Source of the DNA: Candidatus Rifleibacteriota bacterium
GTDB lineage: Bacteria; Muiribacteriota; Ozemobacteria; Ozemobacterales; Ozemobacteraceae
Length of the DNA: 64,000 nucleotides
Reading direction: 5' to 3'
Assembly (NCBI GenBank): GCA_018818125.1
Contig: JAHISQ010000114.1
Coordinates: 62,001-126,000, forward strand
Part shown: one piece after another, positions 35,544 through 44,190 of the stretch
Position numbering within the stretch: the stretch's first letter is position 1
Layout of the letters: the number at the start of each line of letters is the position of its first letter
Notes under the pieces: generated by a model
What the model saw: the letters and a program-made list of their open reading frames with translations, nothing else
Told to the model about the DNA's origin: nothing
Database searches by the model: none
Position numbers and translations under genes: made by a program

Positions 35544-36589
35544 ACAAAATAATTCGTGTGCTGATCGTTGACGATTCTGCAATGATCCGTACAATCCTGA
35601 CGGATGGACTCAGCAAGGATCCCAACCTGGAAGTGGTTGGTGTTGCTGCCGACCCCTATATCGCCCGCGATAAAATCGTTGAATTGAAACCTGACGTTCT
35701 CACACTTGATGTTGAAATGCCACGCATGGATGGCTTGGAGTTTCTACGCAAGCTGATGGTCCAGCATCCAATTCCCGTAGTTATGGTAAGCGCATTAACC
35801 GAGCGCGGTAAACGCATCACAATCGAAGCTCTTGAAGCAGGTGCGGTGGATTTTGTCACCAAACCGCGCGCTGATGTTGCCCGCGGTCTAAACGAAATGA
35901 TGATAGAGCTGCGCACCAAGGTCAAGTTGGCTGCATCTGCCAATGTGTCGCACTATAAATCTAGACGCTCTGATTCAGCAAGGGTCTTAGCAGCATCTTG
36001 CGCACTTGCCGAAACAACTGATAAAATAATAATTATTGGAGCTTCGGCGGGAGGTACAGAAGCAATCAAAGAAGTAGTCTCCAGGTTGCCGGCAACCTCG
36101 CCAGGAGTAGTTCTGGTGCAGCACATGCCCGAGGGTTTTACCAGAATGTTTGCAGAAAGACTCAACACGCTGAGCCCAATGTATGTTAAAGAAGCTGAAG
36201 ATGGCGACCGGGCGATGCCGGGAGTAGTACTGGTTGCCCCCGGGGCTCTGCAGATGCGAATAATTCGTTCTGGTGGCATCTACCGGGTGAAATGTGAAAA
36301 AGGGGAGAAAGTTAGCGGACATAGTCCTTCGGTTAATGTACTGATGCATTCAGCAGCAAGTTGCGCCGGAGCGAATGCCGTTGGTGTCATCCTGACCGGC
36401 ATGGGATCTGATGGTGCAACCGGCCTCAAGGCAATGCACGACGCGGGAGCACGAACAATTGCCCAGGATCAGGAAAGTTGCGTTGTCTTTGGCATGCCTA
36501 GAGCCGCCATAAATAATGGGGCGGTAGATTATGTTCTGTCGCTGGAAGATATACCGGGCAAGGTTTTGGAATTGTTTTCGGCTAGATAG
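35540..36589 (+). CDS. cheB: Chemotaxis protein-glutamate methylesterase/deamidase CheB
   Basis: A 349-residue methylesterase controlled by an N-terminal receiver. The receiver has VDDSA and the phosphoacceptor Asp in LTLDVEMPRMDGLEFL. The catalytic triad is in GASAGGTEAIKEV (Ser), VQHMPEGFTRMFAERL (His) and LTGMGSDGATGL (Asp). GTG 35540 overlaps the cheR stop by 4 bases. The linker between domains (residues about 130-160) is longer and Ser/Ala-rich. It should demethylate the two chemoreceptors encoded upstream, in balance with CheR. Confidence 0.95.
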   Translation: MNKIIRVLIVDDSAMIRTILTDGLSKDPNLEVVGVAADPYIARDKIVELKPDVLTLDVEMPRMDGLEFLRKLMVQHPIPVVMVSALTERGKRITIEALEAGAVDFVTKPRADVARGLNEMMIELRTKVKLAASANVSHYKSRRSDSARVLAASCALAETTDKIIIIGASAGGTEAIKEVVSRLPATSPGVVLVQHMPEGFTRMFAERLNTLSPMYVKEAEDGDRAMPGVVLVAPGALQMRIIRSGGIYRVKCEKGEKVSGHSPSVNVLMHSAASCAGANAVGVILTGMGSDGATGLKAMHDAGARTIAQDQESCVVFGMPRAAINNGAVDYVLSLEDIPGKVLELFSAR

Positions 36590-36620
36590 ATATAGAGGGT
36601 GAGAGAGAGAGGAAGACAAT

Positions 36621-36971
36621 ATGAAACAGATATTGATAGTAGAGGACGAAAATTCAACGAGGCTGGCAATAAAAAGAATCATCGAGTCAATAGGATTTTT
36701 TGCGATTGAGTGTAACAATGACGAAGAGGCTCTTCGTTTGATGCGCAGCAATAAAAACTTAGCTCTAGTGATCTGTGAAGATCACTCCAGCAGGTTGATC
36801 TCAGAAATGCAAAAGGACGCCGCACTTGAGAATATTCCGGTTATTGCCATGTCATCATATACTGGCGTCAAACATATCGCTGCGTTGCTTGAACAGGGAG
36901 CCAGTGCTTTCATAAGCAAACCCTGCATTGAAGAAGACCTGCTCGAATATGTAAAGCGCTATATCAGCTGA
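36621..36971 (+). CDS. Degenerate (pseudo-)receiver domain protein
   Basis: A 116-residue single-domain receiver lacking the normal phosphorylation site. The acidic pair (VEDEN, residues 8-9) and the conserved Lys100 in FISKPC are kept, but where D-x-x-M-P-x-M-D-G is expected the sequence is ICEDHSSRLIS: Glu53 falls on the Asp position, Asp54 is next to it, and the proline-rich loop and several residues are deleted. It therefore probably cannot be phosphorylated in the usual way and may act as a constitutive or ligand-gated partner. ATG 36621 has a purine-rich GAGGAAGA leader. It is the last chemotaxis gene, 31 bases after cheB. Confidence 0.82.
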   Translation: MKQILIVEDENSTRLAIKRIIESIGFFAIECNNDEEALRLMRSNKNLALVICEDHSSRLISEMQKDAALENIPVIAMSSYTGVKHIAALLEQGASAFISKPCIEEDLLEYVKRYIS

Positions 36972-37004
36972 CAAGAGAATACAATCTCATTTTGAATTTC
37001 TTCG

Positions 37005-39770
37005 CTACCGCCCTATTATTACAGAAGTTAAAGGTTCGAGCGTGATATTACCGGAAGTCAGAGAGAAGCCTGCCGGGTTGGCTATCGGTTCAGTGCCGGC
37101 TGTTTCAGCATCTACAAGCACGCTTTTACTGGTAAGATCTACATCGAGAGTCAGTTTGCGCGGCTTGTTGTCAGCGTTTACAAACACATAATATGTTTCG
37201 CCGTTAGTTGCACAGCAGCTGTAGGCGATTACCAGATCTTTTTCGAGCATTTCTGGAACACTTAGCAATTTAACGTTTTTATCAACAAGTTCTTTGTTGC
37301 CCAATCTAAAAGCATCCGTAGAACGGCGAAGAGCAATCAGACCACGAGTAAAACGACTGGTGGCATTATTGATCGCAAACTTGCTGGCATCACTAGCTTT
37401 GCCCCAGTCAAACATGTTGATCGCATCAGACGAATCGTAAGAATCATGTATAAAATACGGGTGTTTAAACGGCTTTCCCTCGGCATCAGCGAGCTCATGA
37501 AACTTGTGTTCGGGCGTGTTTTGCCCTTTCCACTGCTTGCTGCGTCCAAATTCCTGACCAGCGTGCAGAAGAACTGTACCCTGCGAGGTCAGAATGATCA
37601 TATTGCCAAGACGCAGGCGGCGATGAATCTCAAGATCATTTTCGGCAATCTCGGGATCTTTTTTGATCGACTGCGCTATTACGTCATAAGCTGGCAGATT
37701 GTCGTGCGCCTCGATATATTGAACCGTGTCGCCCGGTGAATCTGCGGTGGTATTTGAGGGCTGCCCCTTGATATTATTGAACAGACCAGCAATATTGCGG
37801 GTTCCACCGGTCAAAAACATTGGCTCACCTTCACAGCCAAAACCTGATTTTAGCTCGTTGCGCAGTTCGTCGTTGAACACACCGACATCGTCGGTTTTGT
37901 TCATCCAGTCTTGGTCAGCCGCTTTGCCGGCCAGGGCGGGATCTTCTAGATGCCCCTTGAATGTGCGCCAGCCTTCACCGATAAACAGTGCCTGCGGATT
38001 TATCTCTGCTGCAGTATCGTAAGCGTGCTGTATTGCGTCACCGGTAGCATCGCCCATCATATCCCAGCGCATGCCATCTATGCCGTATTCCTGGAACCAG
38101 TGTCTTACCGAATCGACCATCAGCTTCTCTGCCATTTTGTGTGTAGTCGCCAGATTATTACCAAAATCGCCTAAAAAGTTGCCGTTGCTATCGCGAAAGA
38201 AATAATAATCAGGCACTATATCGTTTAAAAAGCTGGCCTGAGCCATGTGTGTGTATACTACGTCGAGAACTACGCCCATTCCGGCATGATGAATCGCATC
38301 AACAAGTTCCTTAAACTCGACTATGCGCAACTCTGCATCATTCGGATTCTCTGAATAGGCGCCATCAAGTGAAAAATAATTTTGCGGGTCGTAACCCCAG
38401 TTGTAATTGTTATTTTTAGCGGAATAATGTAATTCGCGCTGGCCCATCTGCGTTTCATCGCCAAAATACCAGGCCATTACCGGCAATAACTGTATGTGAG
38501 TTACACCCAGCGATTTTATATAGGGCAATTTATCGATAAAAGCGCGATAACTCCCCCATCTGTGCGTTAAATCCTTTTCAATTGCTGGGTCGGCTGTAAA
38601 GTCTCTGACATGAACCTCATAGATGATTGCATCTTCGCGTTTTGTGTAACCATCTATTTTAGCAGGATCCGGCTTTTTGCCCGCAGCAGATACGTCTACA
38701 ATAGCTGCTTTGCCGACAAGATCACCGCTGCTGCCACCCGCCACCCCGCCGGCAGCAACAGTTACTGCCGCCATAGATCGCGCATAGGGATCCAGCACTC
38801 TTTTTGCCGGCTGCCCCGGATTGGTCAACTCGAACTGATAATAGCAGCCGCGAGGGTCTGTCACGCCATGCGGACTACCAGCGCCAACCTGCACCGCCCA
38901 TACTCCACCTTCATTGCGCTGCATATCAAGACGTCCAAGTTCGCGGGTCTGATCATCTCTGGCGAACAGTATCAGCACAGCCTGACTGGCCAGAGGCGCC
39001 CACAGTTTGATTGTGGCAATGCCACCAGCGTAATTGCAGCCAAGATCATTGCCATCATACGAATACAAAGCATCAACAAGTCGCCAGTCAAAGCCAGCAA
39101 CAACGGTCTGATCAGCAAAAGAAATACTCAGAGGCAACTGGTCAAAGACGAAGTCCGCGCTGATCAGCACCTGTTGGCTCGTAGAACTTATGCTCAGGGA
39201 AGCAATTTTTACTGGCTCAGATCTGACGTCGATAATTTTAAGACCGGCCGCCAGAGAATCTGCATCAAGACCTAAGAGTGTACTAAAAACAGCACTGATT
39301 TTTCCAGCATCCTGTATAGTTGCAAACTGCAGAGTATTGTTCACTTTGAGTTCTGCCGAGTGATAAACGTTGTCGTCGCCTTCTTTAACCCATATCTGGT
39401 CGAGATCTTCTGTAAGCTTTACCACTTTGCTACCTCCCTCTTTTTCGCCCGAAACTCGGTCTAGAAACAAAAAACCGACCTGCTGTGCATTAGCAAGCAG
39501 CGCAACATCAGTGTAGATCCCAAACGAATCGCTGCCAATGAACGGCATTGCACCTTGCGGCCAGTCGGTCGAAGGTGATTTTACTTCGTCCCAAAGCCAG
39601 ATGCCAAATCTTTCATAGTCAGCATTGTTGCGTTGATAATGGATTCTCAGATATCCTGCCAAGGGTTTATAAGTGTAAAGAGGCTCTTCTGCTGCCACAG
39701 CAATGCCAATTATCGCTACCAGCGCCAGTGCTACCAGCAGAATGCGTCTGTTATTAAAATTCACCTTCAT
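37005..39770 (-). CDS. pulA: Secreted pullulanase (GH13, with CBM41 and CBM48 domains)
   Basis: A 921-residue extracellular debranching enzyme that cleaves alpha-1,6 bonds of pullulan, starch or glycogen. The signal peptide (ILLVALALVAIIGIAVAA) is followed by a CBM41-like starch-binding domain (LRIHYQRNNADYERFGIWLWDEV), a CBM48-type N-domain (GGIATIKLWAPLASQAVLILF) and the GH13 barrel. GH13 regions: I VVLDVVYTH (about 500), II GMRWDMMGD (catalytic Asp, about 568), III FIGEGW (general acid Glu, about 597) and IV EAHDN (about 686). The region IV HD and the other key residues are intact. It is alone, convergent with the degenerate receiver gene. With the membrane CBM48 protein it suggests alpha-glucan use. 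Confidence 0.95.
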   Translation of the reverse strand: MKVNFNNRRILLVALALVAIIGIAVAAEEPLYTYKPLAGYLRIHYQRNNADYERFGIWLWDEVKSPSTDWPQGAMPFIGSDSFGIYTDVALLANAQQVGFLFLDRVSGEKEGGSKVVKLTEDLDQIWVKEGDDNVYHSAELKVNNTLQFATIQDAGKISAVFSTLLGLDADSLAAGLKIIDVRSEPVKIASLSISSTSQQVLISADFVFDQLPLSISFADQTVVAGFDWRLVDALYSYDGNDLGCNYAGGIATIKLWAPLASQAVLILFARDDQTRELGRLDMQRNEGGVWAVQVGAGSPHGVTDPRGCYYQFELTNPGQPAKRVLDPYARSMAAVTVAAGGVAGGSSGDLVGKAAIVDVSAAGKKPDPAKIDGYTKREDAIIYEVHVRDFTADPAIEKDLTHRWGSYRAFIDKLPYIKSLGVTHIQLLPVMAWYFGDETQMGQRELHYSAKNNNYNWGYDPQNYFSLDGAYSENPNDAELRIVEFKELVDAIHHAGMGVVLDVVYTHMAQASFLNDIVPDYYFFRDSNGNFLGDFGNNLATTHKMAEKLMVDSVRHWFQEYGIDGMRWDMMGDATGDAIQHAYDTAAEINPQALFIGEGWRTFKGHLEDPALAGKAADQDWMNKTDDVGVFNDELRNELKSGFGCEGEPMFLTGGTRNIAGLFNNIKGQPSNTTADSPGDTVQYIEAHDNLPAYDVIAQSIKKDPEIAENDLEIHRRLRLGNMIILTSQGTVLLHAGQEFGRSKQWKGQNTPEHKFHELADAEGKPFKHPYFIHDSYDSSDAINMFDWGKASDASKFAINNATSRFTRGLIALRRSTDAFRLGNKELVDKNVKLLSVPEMLEKDLVIAYSCCATNGETYYVFVNADNKPRKLTLDVDLTSKSVLVDAETAGTEPIANPAGFSLTSGNITLEPLTSVIIGR

Positions 39771-39923
39771 CGGAGCACCTCACAGATCTTGATAGCTGAA
39801 TAATACAGGCAAAGTCTGTTGCGGGCAAACACAGATTTTCAAAACAGTAAGCCAGCAGGACAAAGTTGCGCAACTGGTCAAACTGTGCTATTAATGCTGA
39901 AAAGCAAAAGTGTACCGACATAT

Positions 39924-40793
39924 ATGTATAATCCCTTGAATTTTATCAGGCATGTTTTTAACCGCGTTATTGAAACAAGAGTCACCGAAGCTGCCGCGGC
40001 AATCGCTTATTACGCGATTCTTTCTTTTTTTCCATTGCTTCTTTTTCTGATTGCCTTCAATTCATCATTTCTCCAAAGCGTTGAGGTGCAGAATCAGATT
40101 CTTAAATTTGCTGAAGAATACATGCCAGGCTCCGAATCATTAGTAGCCGGAAACATTCAGCACCTGATCAGAGCCAGCGGTGCAGTCGGAATGCTTGGCA
40201 CAGCCATGCTGCTGTGGTCAGCGACCCTGGTCTTTGCCGGTTTTGCGCAGAACATTAACCTGGCCTGGACAACAGCCACAACCAGGCATTTTCTGATCGA
40301 CCGACTGATCGGGCTGATGATGATCAGCATTCTCGTGATTTTCCTGATCCTGTCATTGATTGCAAACACACTGATAGACGTGCTGCCACAACTTTTTCCA
40401 ACCTATCTTGAGGCTGTCTTTGCGCAAATGACCCGCTTTAACCAGATACTCATCGACTATCTGCCGCAAGTAACCATATTTTGGCTGCTGCTTCTGCTCT
40501 ACAAATACACACCGAATTTACTGGTCAAGTGGCACGAATCGCTTGCTGGCACCATATTCTCGATGCTGGCCTTGCAGCTGACCAAGCTCGGTTTCGTCTG
40601 GTATCTGTCTTTCGGCACCGACAGTTACAGCCTTATCTATGGTTCACTGGGAGCAGTTGTCGCCTTTTTGCTCTGGGTATATCTGTCTTCGTGCATCATA
40701 TTGATTGGCGGACACGTCAGCTCGGCAGTAGCTTTGTATTTCAGACCGGCACGCGAAGTAAGCTCACCCGGAGATCCGCCTGCTTTTATTTAA
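39924..40793 (+). CDS. YihY/BrkB-family inner-membrane protein
   Basis: A 289-residue polytopic membrane protein of the YihY/virulence factor BrkB family (formerly called ribonuclease BN; that activity was wrongly assigned). Family hallmarks are the N-terminal ETRVTEAAAAIAYYAILSFFPLLLFL helix and the TARHFLIDRLIGL-like and LVKWHESLAGTIFS segments; about six membrane helices are seen, and the C-terminus ends YLSSCIILIGGHVSSAVALYF. The function is unknown. The start is uncertain: ATG 39924 (preferred, standard family N-terminus), ATG 39894 and TTG 39819 are in frame with weak ribosome sites. It ends 8 bases from tex on the opposite strand. Confidence 0.88.
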   Translation: MYNPLNFIRHVFNRVIETRVTEAAAAIAYYAILSFFPLLLFLIAFNSSFLQSVEVQNQILKFAEEYMPGSESLVAGNIQHLIRASGAVGMLGTAMLLWSATLVFAGFAQNINLAWTTATTRHFLIDRLIGLMMISILVIFLILSLIANTLIDVLPQLFPTYLEAVFAQMTRFNQILIDYLPQVTIFWLLLLLYKYTPNLLVKWHESLAGTIFSMLALQLTKLGFVWYLSFGTDSYSLIYGSLGAVVAFLLWVYLSSCIILIGGHVSSAVALYFRPAREVSSPGDPPAFI

Positions 40794-40801
40794 AGCAAAC
40801 G

Positions 40802-42961
40802 CTACCACTTTTCGACAGCTTTTTTTTCGCTTTTCATGCTCAATGAAATTCGACGCCGGGCAGCATCTACTTCGAGAACACGCACCATTACCTTCTGTTG
40901 AACCTTTATTATATCAGCCGGATCTTTAACAAACTTGTCAGCAAGCTGGCTTATATGCACCAGTCCATCCTGATGCACACCAATATCAACAAAGGCGCCA
41001 AACTGCGTAACATTGGTGACGATACCAGGCAAAACCATACCAGGCATCAGATCTTTGATCTCGTTGACACCCTCGGCAAAAGTAAAGGTTTCGAATTTTT
41101 CACGCGGGTCAAGTCCTGGCCGGGCCAGCTCTTTTATAATATCGTTGAGAGTCGGCAGACCAATCTCCTCGCTTACGTAGTCCTGCAGCTTGATTTTCTG
41201 ACGAATTTCGGGACTTTTTATAAGATCGGCAACGGAACAACCATTATCTTTGGCCATTTTTTCGACAATTTTATAGCTCTCAGGGTGTACTGCGCTGTTA
41301 TCTAGCGGATTATCGCTGTTGCGAATGCGCAAGAAACCAGCGGCCTGTTCAAAAGCTCTTGGCCCGAGTCGGGGCACTTTGTTGAGCTGTCGGCGGTTTT
41401 TGAACGGACCATTTTCCTCGCGCCAGCCAATGATGTTTTTGGCCAGCTGCGGCCCAAGGCCGGCTACATAACTCAGAATCTGCTTACTGGCAGTGTTAAC
41501 TTCAACACCAACGCCGTTAACACAGCTCATGACTACGTCATCAAGACCTTTTTTGAGTTTTCCCTGTTCGACATCATGCTGGTACTGGCCGACACCTATA
41601 GATTTGGGATCTATCTTAACAAGCTCGGCCAGAGGATCCATAAGGCGGCGCCCAATCGAAACAGCGCCGCGAACAGTAAGATCCTGCGTCGGGAATTCTT
41701 CGCGGGCAACTTCAGAGGCGCTGTAAATCGAAGCGCCGCTCTCGTTGACCATTACCACAGGAATTGCAGCGGGTAACTGCAGGCTTTTAATGAATGCTTC
41801 AGTTTCACGACTGCCAGTGCCATTACCAATTGCTATAGCCTCGACTTTGTGGCGATCGACGAGCTTTTTTATCAAAGCCGCTGAAGCGACGCGAGCCTGA
41901 TCTGACTGGGAAATGAAAATAACATCGTTATCAAGCAGTTTGCTCTGCTGGTCAAGACAGACAACTTTGCAGCCGGTTCTAAAACCAGGATCTATGGCCA
42001 GAACGGCTTTTTGGCCCAGCGGAGGTGCCATAAGAAGTTCGCGCAGATTGGCGGCAAACACTCTAATTGCCTCTTCTTCAGCGCTTTCACGCAATTTCTT
42101 GCGAAATTCATTCTCAATCGATGACGAAAGCAGTCGTTTGTAGGAGTCTTCAATGGCTTCGCGAACCTGTTCCCAGGCTGGGCAGAATGCCTGGCGATAA
42201 AAGCGGCTCAGCGAACGAGCGGCCTTTTCGGCATCGGGTTGCATAGAAACCTTTAGAAAACCTTCGTTTTCGCCACGCAATATGGCAAGAAGTCGATGCC
42301 CGGCAATTTTAGCGGCTGGTTCCTGCCAATCAAAATAGTCACGAAATTTAGCACCGGCGCTCTCTTTGTCCTTAACAAGCTTTGATACCAACACAGCTTC
42401 AGCGGCGAACTGCTCGCGCAGAGAAGCTCTGACGTCAGCATTCTCGCTGACCATTTCGGCAATTATATCGCGGGCCCCCTGCAACGCATCGTCGCCAGAT
42501 TCGACGCCCTTTTCGACAGAAACAAACTTCGCAGCGACAGTTGCCGGATTAATGTCAGCAGACTGCTGCAACAGTATCTGCGCCAGTTCTTCCAGCCCTT
42601 TTTCGCGGGCAATAGTGGCGCGCGTGCGTTTTTTGAGGCGATAAGGCAGATAAATATCTTCCAGTTCGCTTATTATAGCGGCTTTATCAATTTTAGCAGT
42701 CAATTCATCCGTCAGCAGGTTTCGTTCTGTGAGTGATTTAACGATGGCTTCGCGGCGTTTATCGAACTCGGCAAACTGTTCGAGTCGGTCTCTGATCGTC
42801 TGAATCTGAACCTCGTCGAGAGATCCGGTTCTTTCTTTGCGGTAACGCGAGATAAAAGGGATGGTACCGCCCTCGTCGAGCAGCTGCGAAGTTGACATTA
42901 CCTGCAACGGATTGATTTTAAGCTCATTCGCAATACGGGCAAACCAGTTATCGTTCATCAT
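40802..42961 (-). CDS. tex: Tex-family RNA-binding transcription accessory protein
   Basis: A 719-residue Tex protein, a nucleic-acid-binding factor tied to transcription and RNA turnover. The N-terminal helical domain (STSQLLDEGGTIPFISRYRKERTGSLDEVQI), the YqgF-like RNase H-fold centre (VLAIDPGFRTGCKVVCLD, EAIAIGNGTGSRETEAFIKS), the HhH part (VNTASKQILSYVAGLGPQLAKNI, FKNRRQLNKVPRLGPRAFEQAAGFLRI) and a C-terminal S1 domain (LPGIVTNVTQFGAFVDIGVHQDGLVHISQ) are all in normal order. The length is slightly short of E. coli Tex (~770). MMND gives two possible starts one codon apart. A 350-base gap separates it from the divergent histidine kinase. Confidence 0.96.
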   Translation of the reverse strand: MMNDNWFARIANELKINPLQVMSTSQLLDEGGTIPFISRYRKERTGSLDEVQIQTIRDRLEQFAEFDKRREAIVKSLTERNLLTDELTAKIDKAAIISELEDIYLPYRLKKRTRATIAREKGLEELAQILLQQSADINPATVAAKFVSVEKGVESGDDALQGARDIIAEMVSENADVRASLREQFAAEAVLVSKLVKDKESAGAKFRDYFDWQEPAAKIAGHRLLAILRGENEGFLKVSMQPDAEKAARSLSRFYRQAFCPAWEQVREAIEDSYKRLLSSSIENEFRKKLRESAEEEAIRVFAANLRELLMAPPLGQKAVLAIDPGFRTGCKVVCLDQQSKLLDNDVIFISQSDQARVASAALIKKLVDRHKVEAIAIGNGTGSRETEAFIKSLQLPAAIPVVMVNESGASIYSASEVAREEFPTQDLTVRGAVSIGRRLMDPLAELVKIDPKSIGVGQYQHDVEQGKLKKGLDDVVMSCVNGVGVEVNTASKQILSYVAGLGPQLAKNIIGWREENGPFKNRRQLNKVPRLGPRAFEQAAGFLRIRNSDNPLDNSAVHPESYKIVEKMAKDNGCSVADLIKSPEIRQKIKLQDYVSEEIGLPTLNDIIKELARPGLDPREKFETFTFAEGVNEIKDLMPGMVLPGIVTNVTQFGAFVDIGVHQDGLVHISQLADKFVKDPADIIKVQQKVMVRVLEVDAARRRISLSMKSEKKAVEKW

Positions 42962-43311
42962 TAAACCTCAAATTTTAACTGCCCTATCTATATACCTGCC
43001 TGCCTCAATCGTCAACCAACCTGTTTTTTTAAGCGTAACGATCATATTGTTGGCTGCTGACATTGATTTCTTAGGGCCATATTCAGGCTTTTTGCGGGTT
43101 CAACCGAACTTTCGCAGAATCAGGCCGTTCTTATGGCTTTAGCCGTTAGAACGGCGAATCCGCCAAGGCTGCCCGAGCTCATCTCTCCAGCGACTTGACT
43201 TTCTGAATTTGCGGTAACTGTATCCGGCACAAAAAGTTTTTTTATTGCTCTGGCAAATCTGGTATTCTATTAATAATTCAAAGAACAAGATTCTTTTAAA
43301 GGTCTGTCTGA
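42962..43311. other. Gene-free 350-bp divergent spacer between tex and the histidine kinase
   Basis: No coding frame on either strand has a ribosome site or plausible composition. It contains the nested hairpin listed at 43124-43155. A weak promoter-like pair (TTGCTC at 43245 and TATTAA at 43268) precedes the kinase gene. Otherwise I see nothing. Confidence 0.5.
43124..43155. repeat. Nested inverted repeat (two-level hairpin)
   Basis: GCCGTTCT (43124-43131) pairs with AGAACGGC (43148-43155), and the loop itself holds GGC-TTTA-GCC separated by 3-nt internal loops. There is no T-run on either strand, so it is not a simple terminator; it may be a transcribed or protein-binding element. Confidence 0.45.
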
Positions 43312-44190
43312 ATGGAAAATTTACCAAAGAAAAAGCCTGTGGCAGATATAGACAAGCTGCAGATGCTTGGGCGCCTTGTCTCTGGCATAACACACGAGAT
43401 AAACACACCAATGCACTATCTCGAACACAATCTGACCTTTTTAAAAGTCGCGTTCAATGATCTGTTATCTCTGCAGACACACTGCTGTGAGCTGCTTAAA
43501 CGAGTTCAATCAGGCGAACAGATCGACGAAAAAACCTGGCAGGATCTTGACAATCTCAAGACCGAGGTTGAGCCGGATTATCTGCAGGTTGAGATTGCCA
43601 AGACCCTTGTGCAGTCGCTCGAAGGAATCGACATGGTCTCGCGCATTGTTCTGGCACTCAAAGACTTTTCGCACCCGGCAATGCACGAGTTTTCCCTCAC
43701 CGATATAAATAAGTGCGTAGATACTGTCTGCACAATTTCGCGACATGAATGGAAAAGGGTCGCCGACCTGCAGCTTGAACTGGCTGGCAATCTGCCTTTT
43801 CTGTTTTGTTCGCACGACGAAATACATCAGGTAATGCTCAATCTTATGGTTAATGCGGCACACGCCATTACCGAGAAAAAGGAATCTGGCGCCTATGACC
43901 GTGGATTGATAACGGTTTCAACGACTTCGCTTGGCGACCGCGTCGAAATCAAGGTTCGTGACGATGGTGCCGGCATTGCGCCAGAGCATCAGGAACTTAT
44001 TTTTAAAATGCATTTTACTACCAAAAAAGCTGGCGTTGGCACTGGCGTTGGGCTGGATCTGGTGCGACGGATTGTCGAGGACCGGCACCAAGGCAGCATT
44101 AAATTCGAAAGCCGTCTGGGCGAAGGCACTGTTTTTACTATAGTATTGCCGCATCGCCTGCCCGACGGAGTTAAACTGGAGACCAAATGA
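43312..44190 (+). CDS. Soluble sensor histidine kinase
   Basis: A 292-residue cytosolic histidine kinase without a recognisable sensor domain or membrane segment. The H box is LVSGITHEINTPMHYLEHN (autophosphorylated His in THEINTP). The ATPase domain has the N box MLNLMVNAAHAI, G1 VRDDGAGIAPEHQ, F box IFKMHFTTKKAG and G2 GVGTGVGLDLVRRI. The H-box region has a long helical extension (residues 45-110). The ATG is behind AAAGGTCTGTCTGA and the stop overlaps the receiver-HDOD gene by 4 bases (ATGA). Its signal could come from a partner protein. The two downstream proteins are the likely targets. Confidence 0.94.
   Translation: MENLPKKKPVADIDKLQMLGRLVSGITHEINTPMHYLEHNLTFLKVAFNDLLSLQTHCCELLKRVQSGEQIDEKTWQDLDNLKTEVEPDYLQVEIAKTLVQSLEGIDMVSRIVLALKDFSHPAMHEFSLTDINKCVDTVCTISRHEWKRVADLQLELAGNLPFLFCSHDEIHQVMLNLMVNAAHAITEKKESGAYDRGLITVSTTSLGDRVEIKVRDDGAGIAPEHQELIFKMHFTTKKAGVGTGVGLDLVRRIVEDRHQGSIKFESRLGEGTVFTIVLPHRLPDGVKLETK

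Noticed and set aside
39819..39923. N-terminal extension of the YihY-like protein from TTG 39819
   Set aside because: The extra residues do not match the family start and there is no ribosome site.
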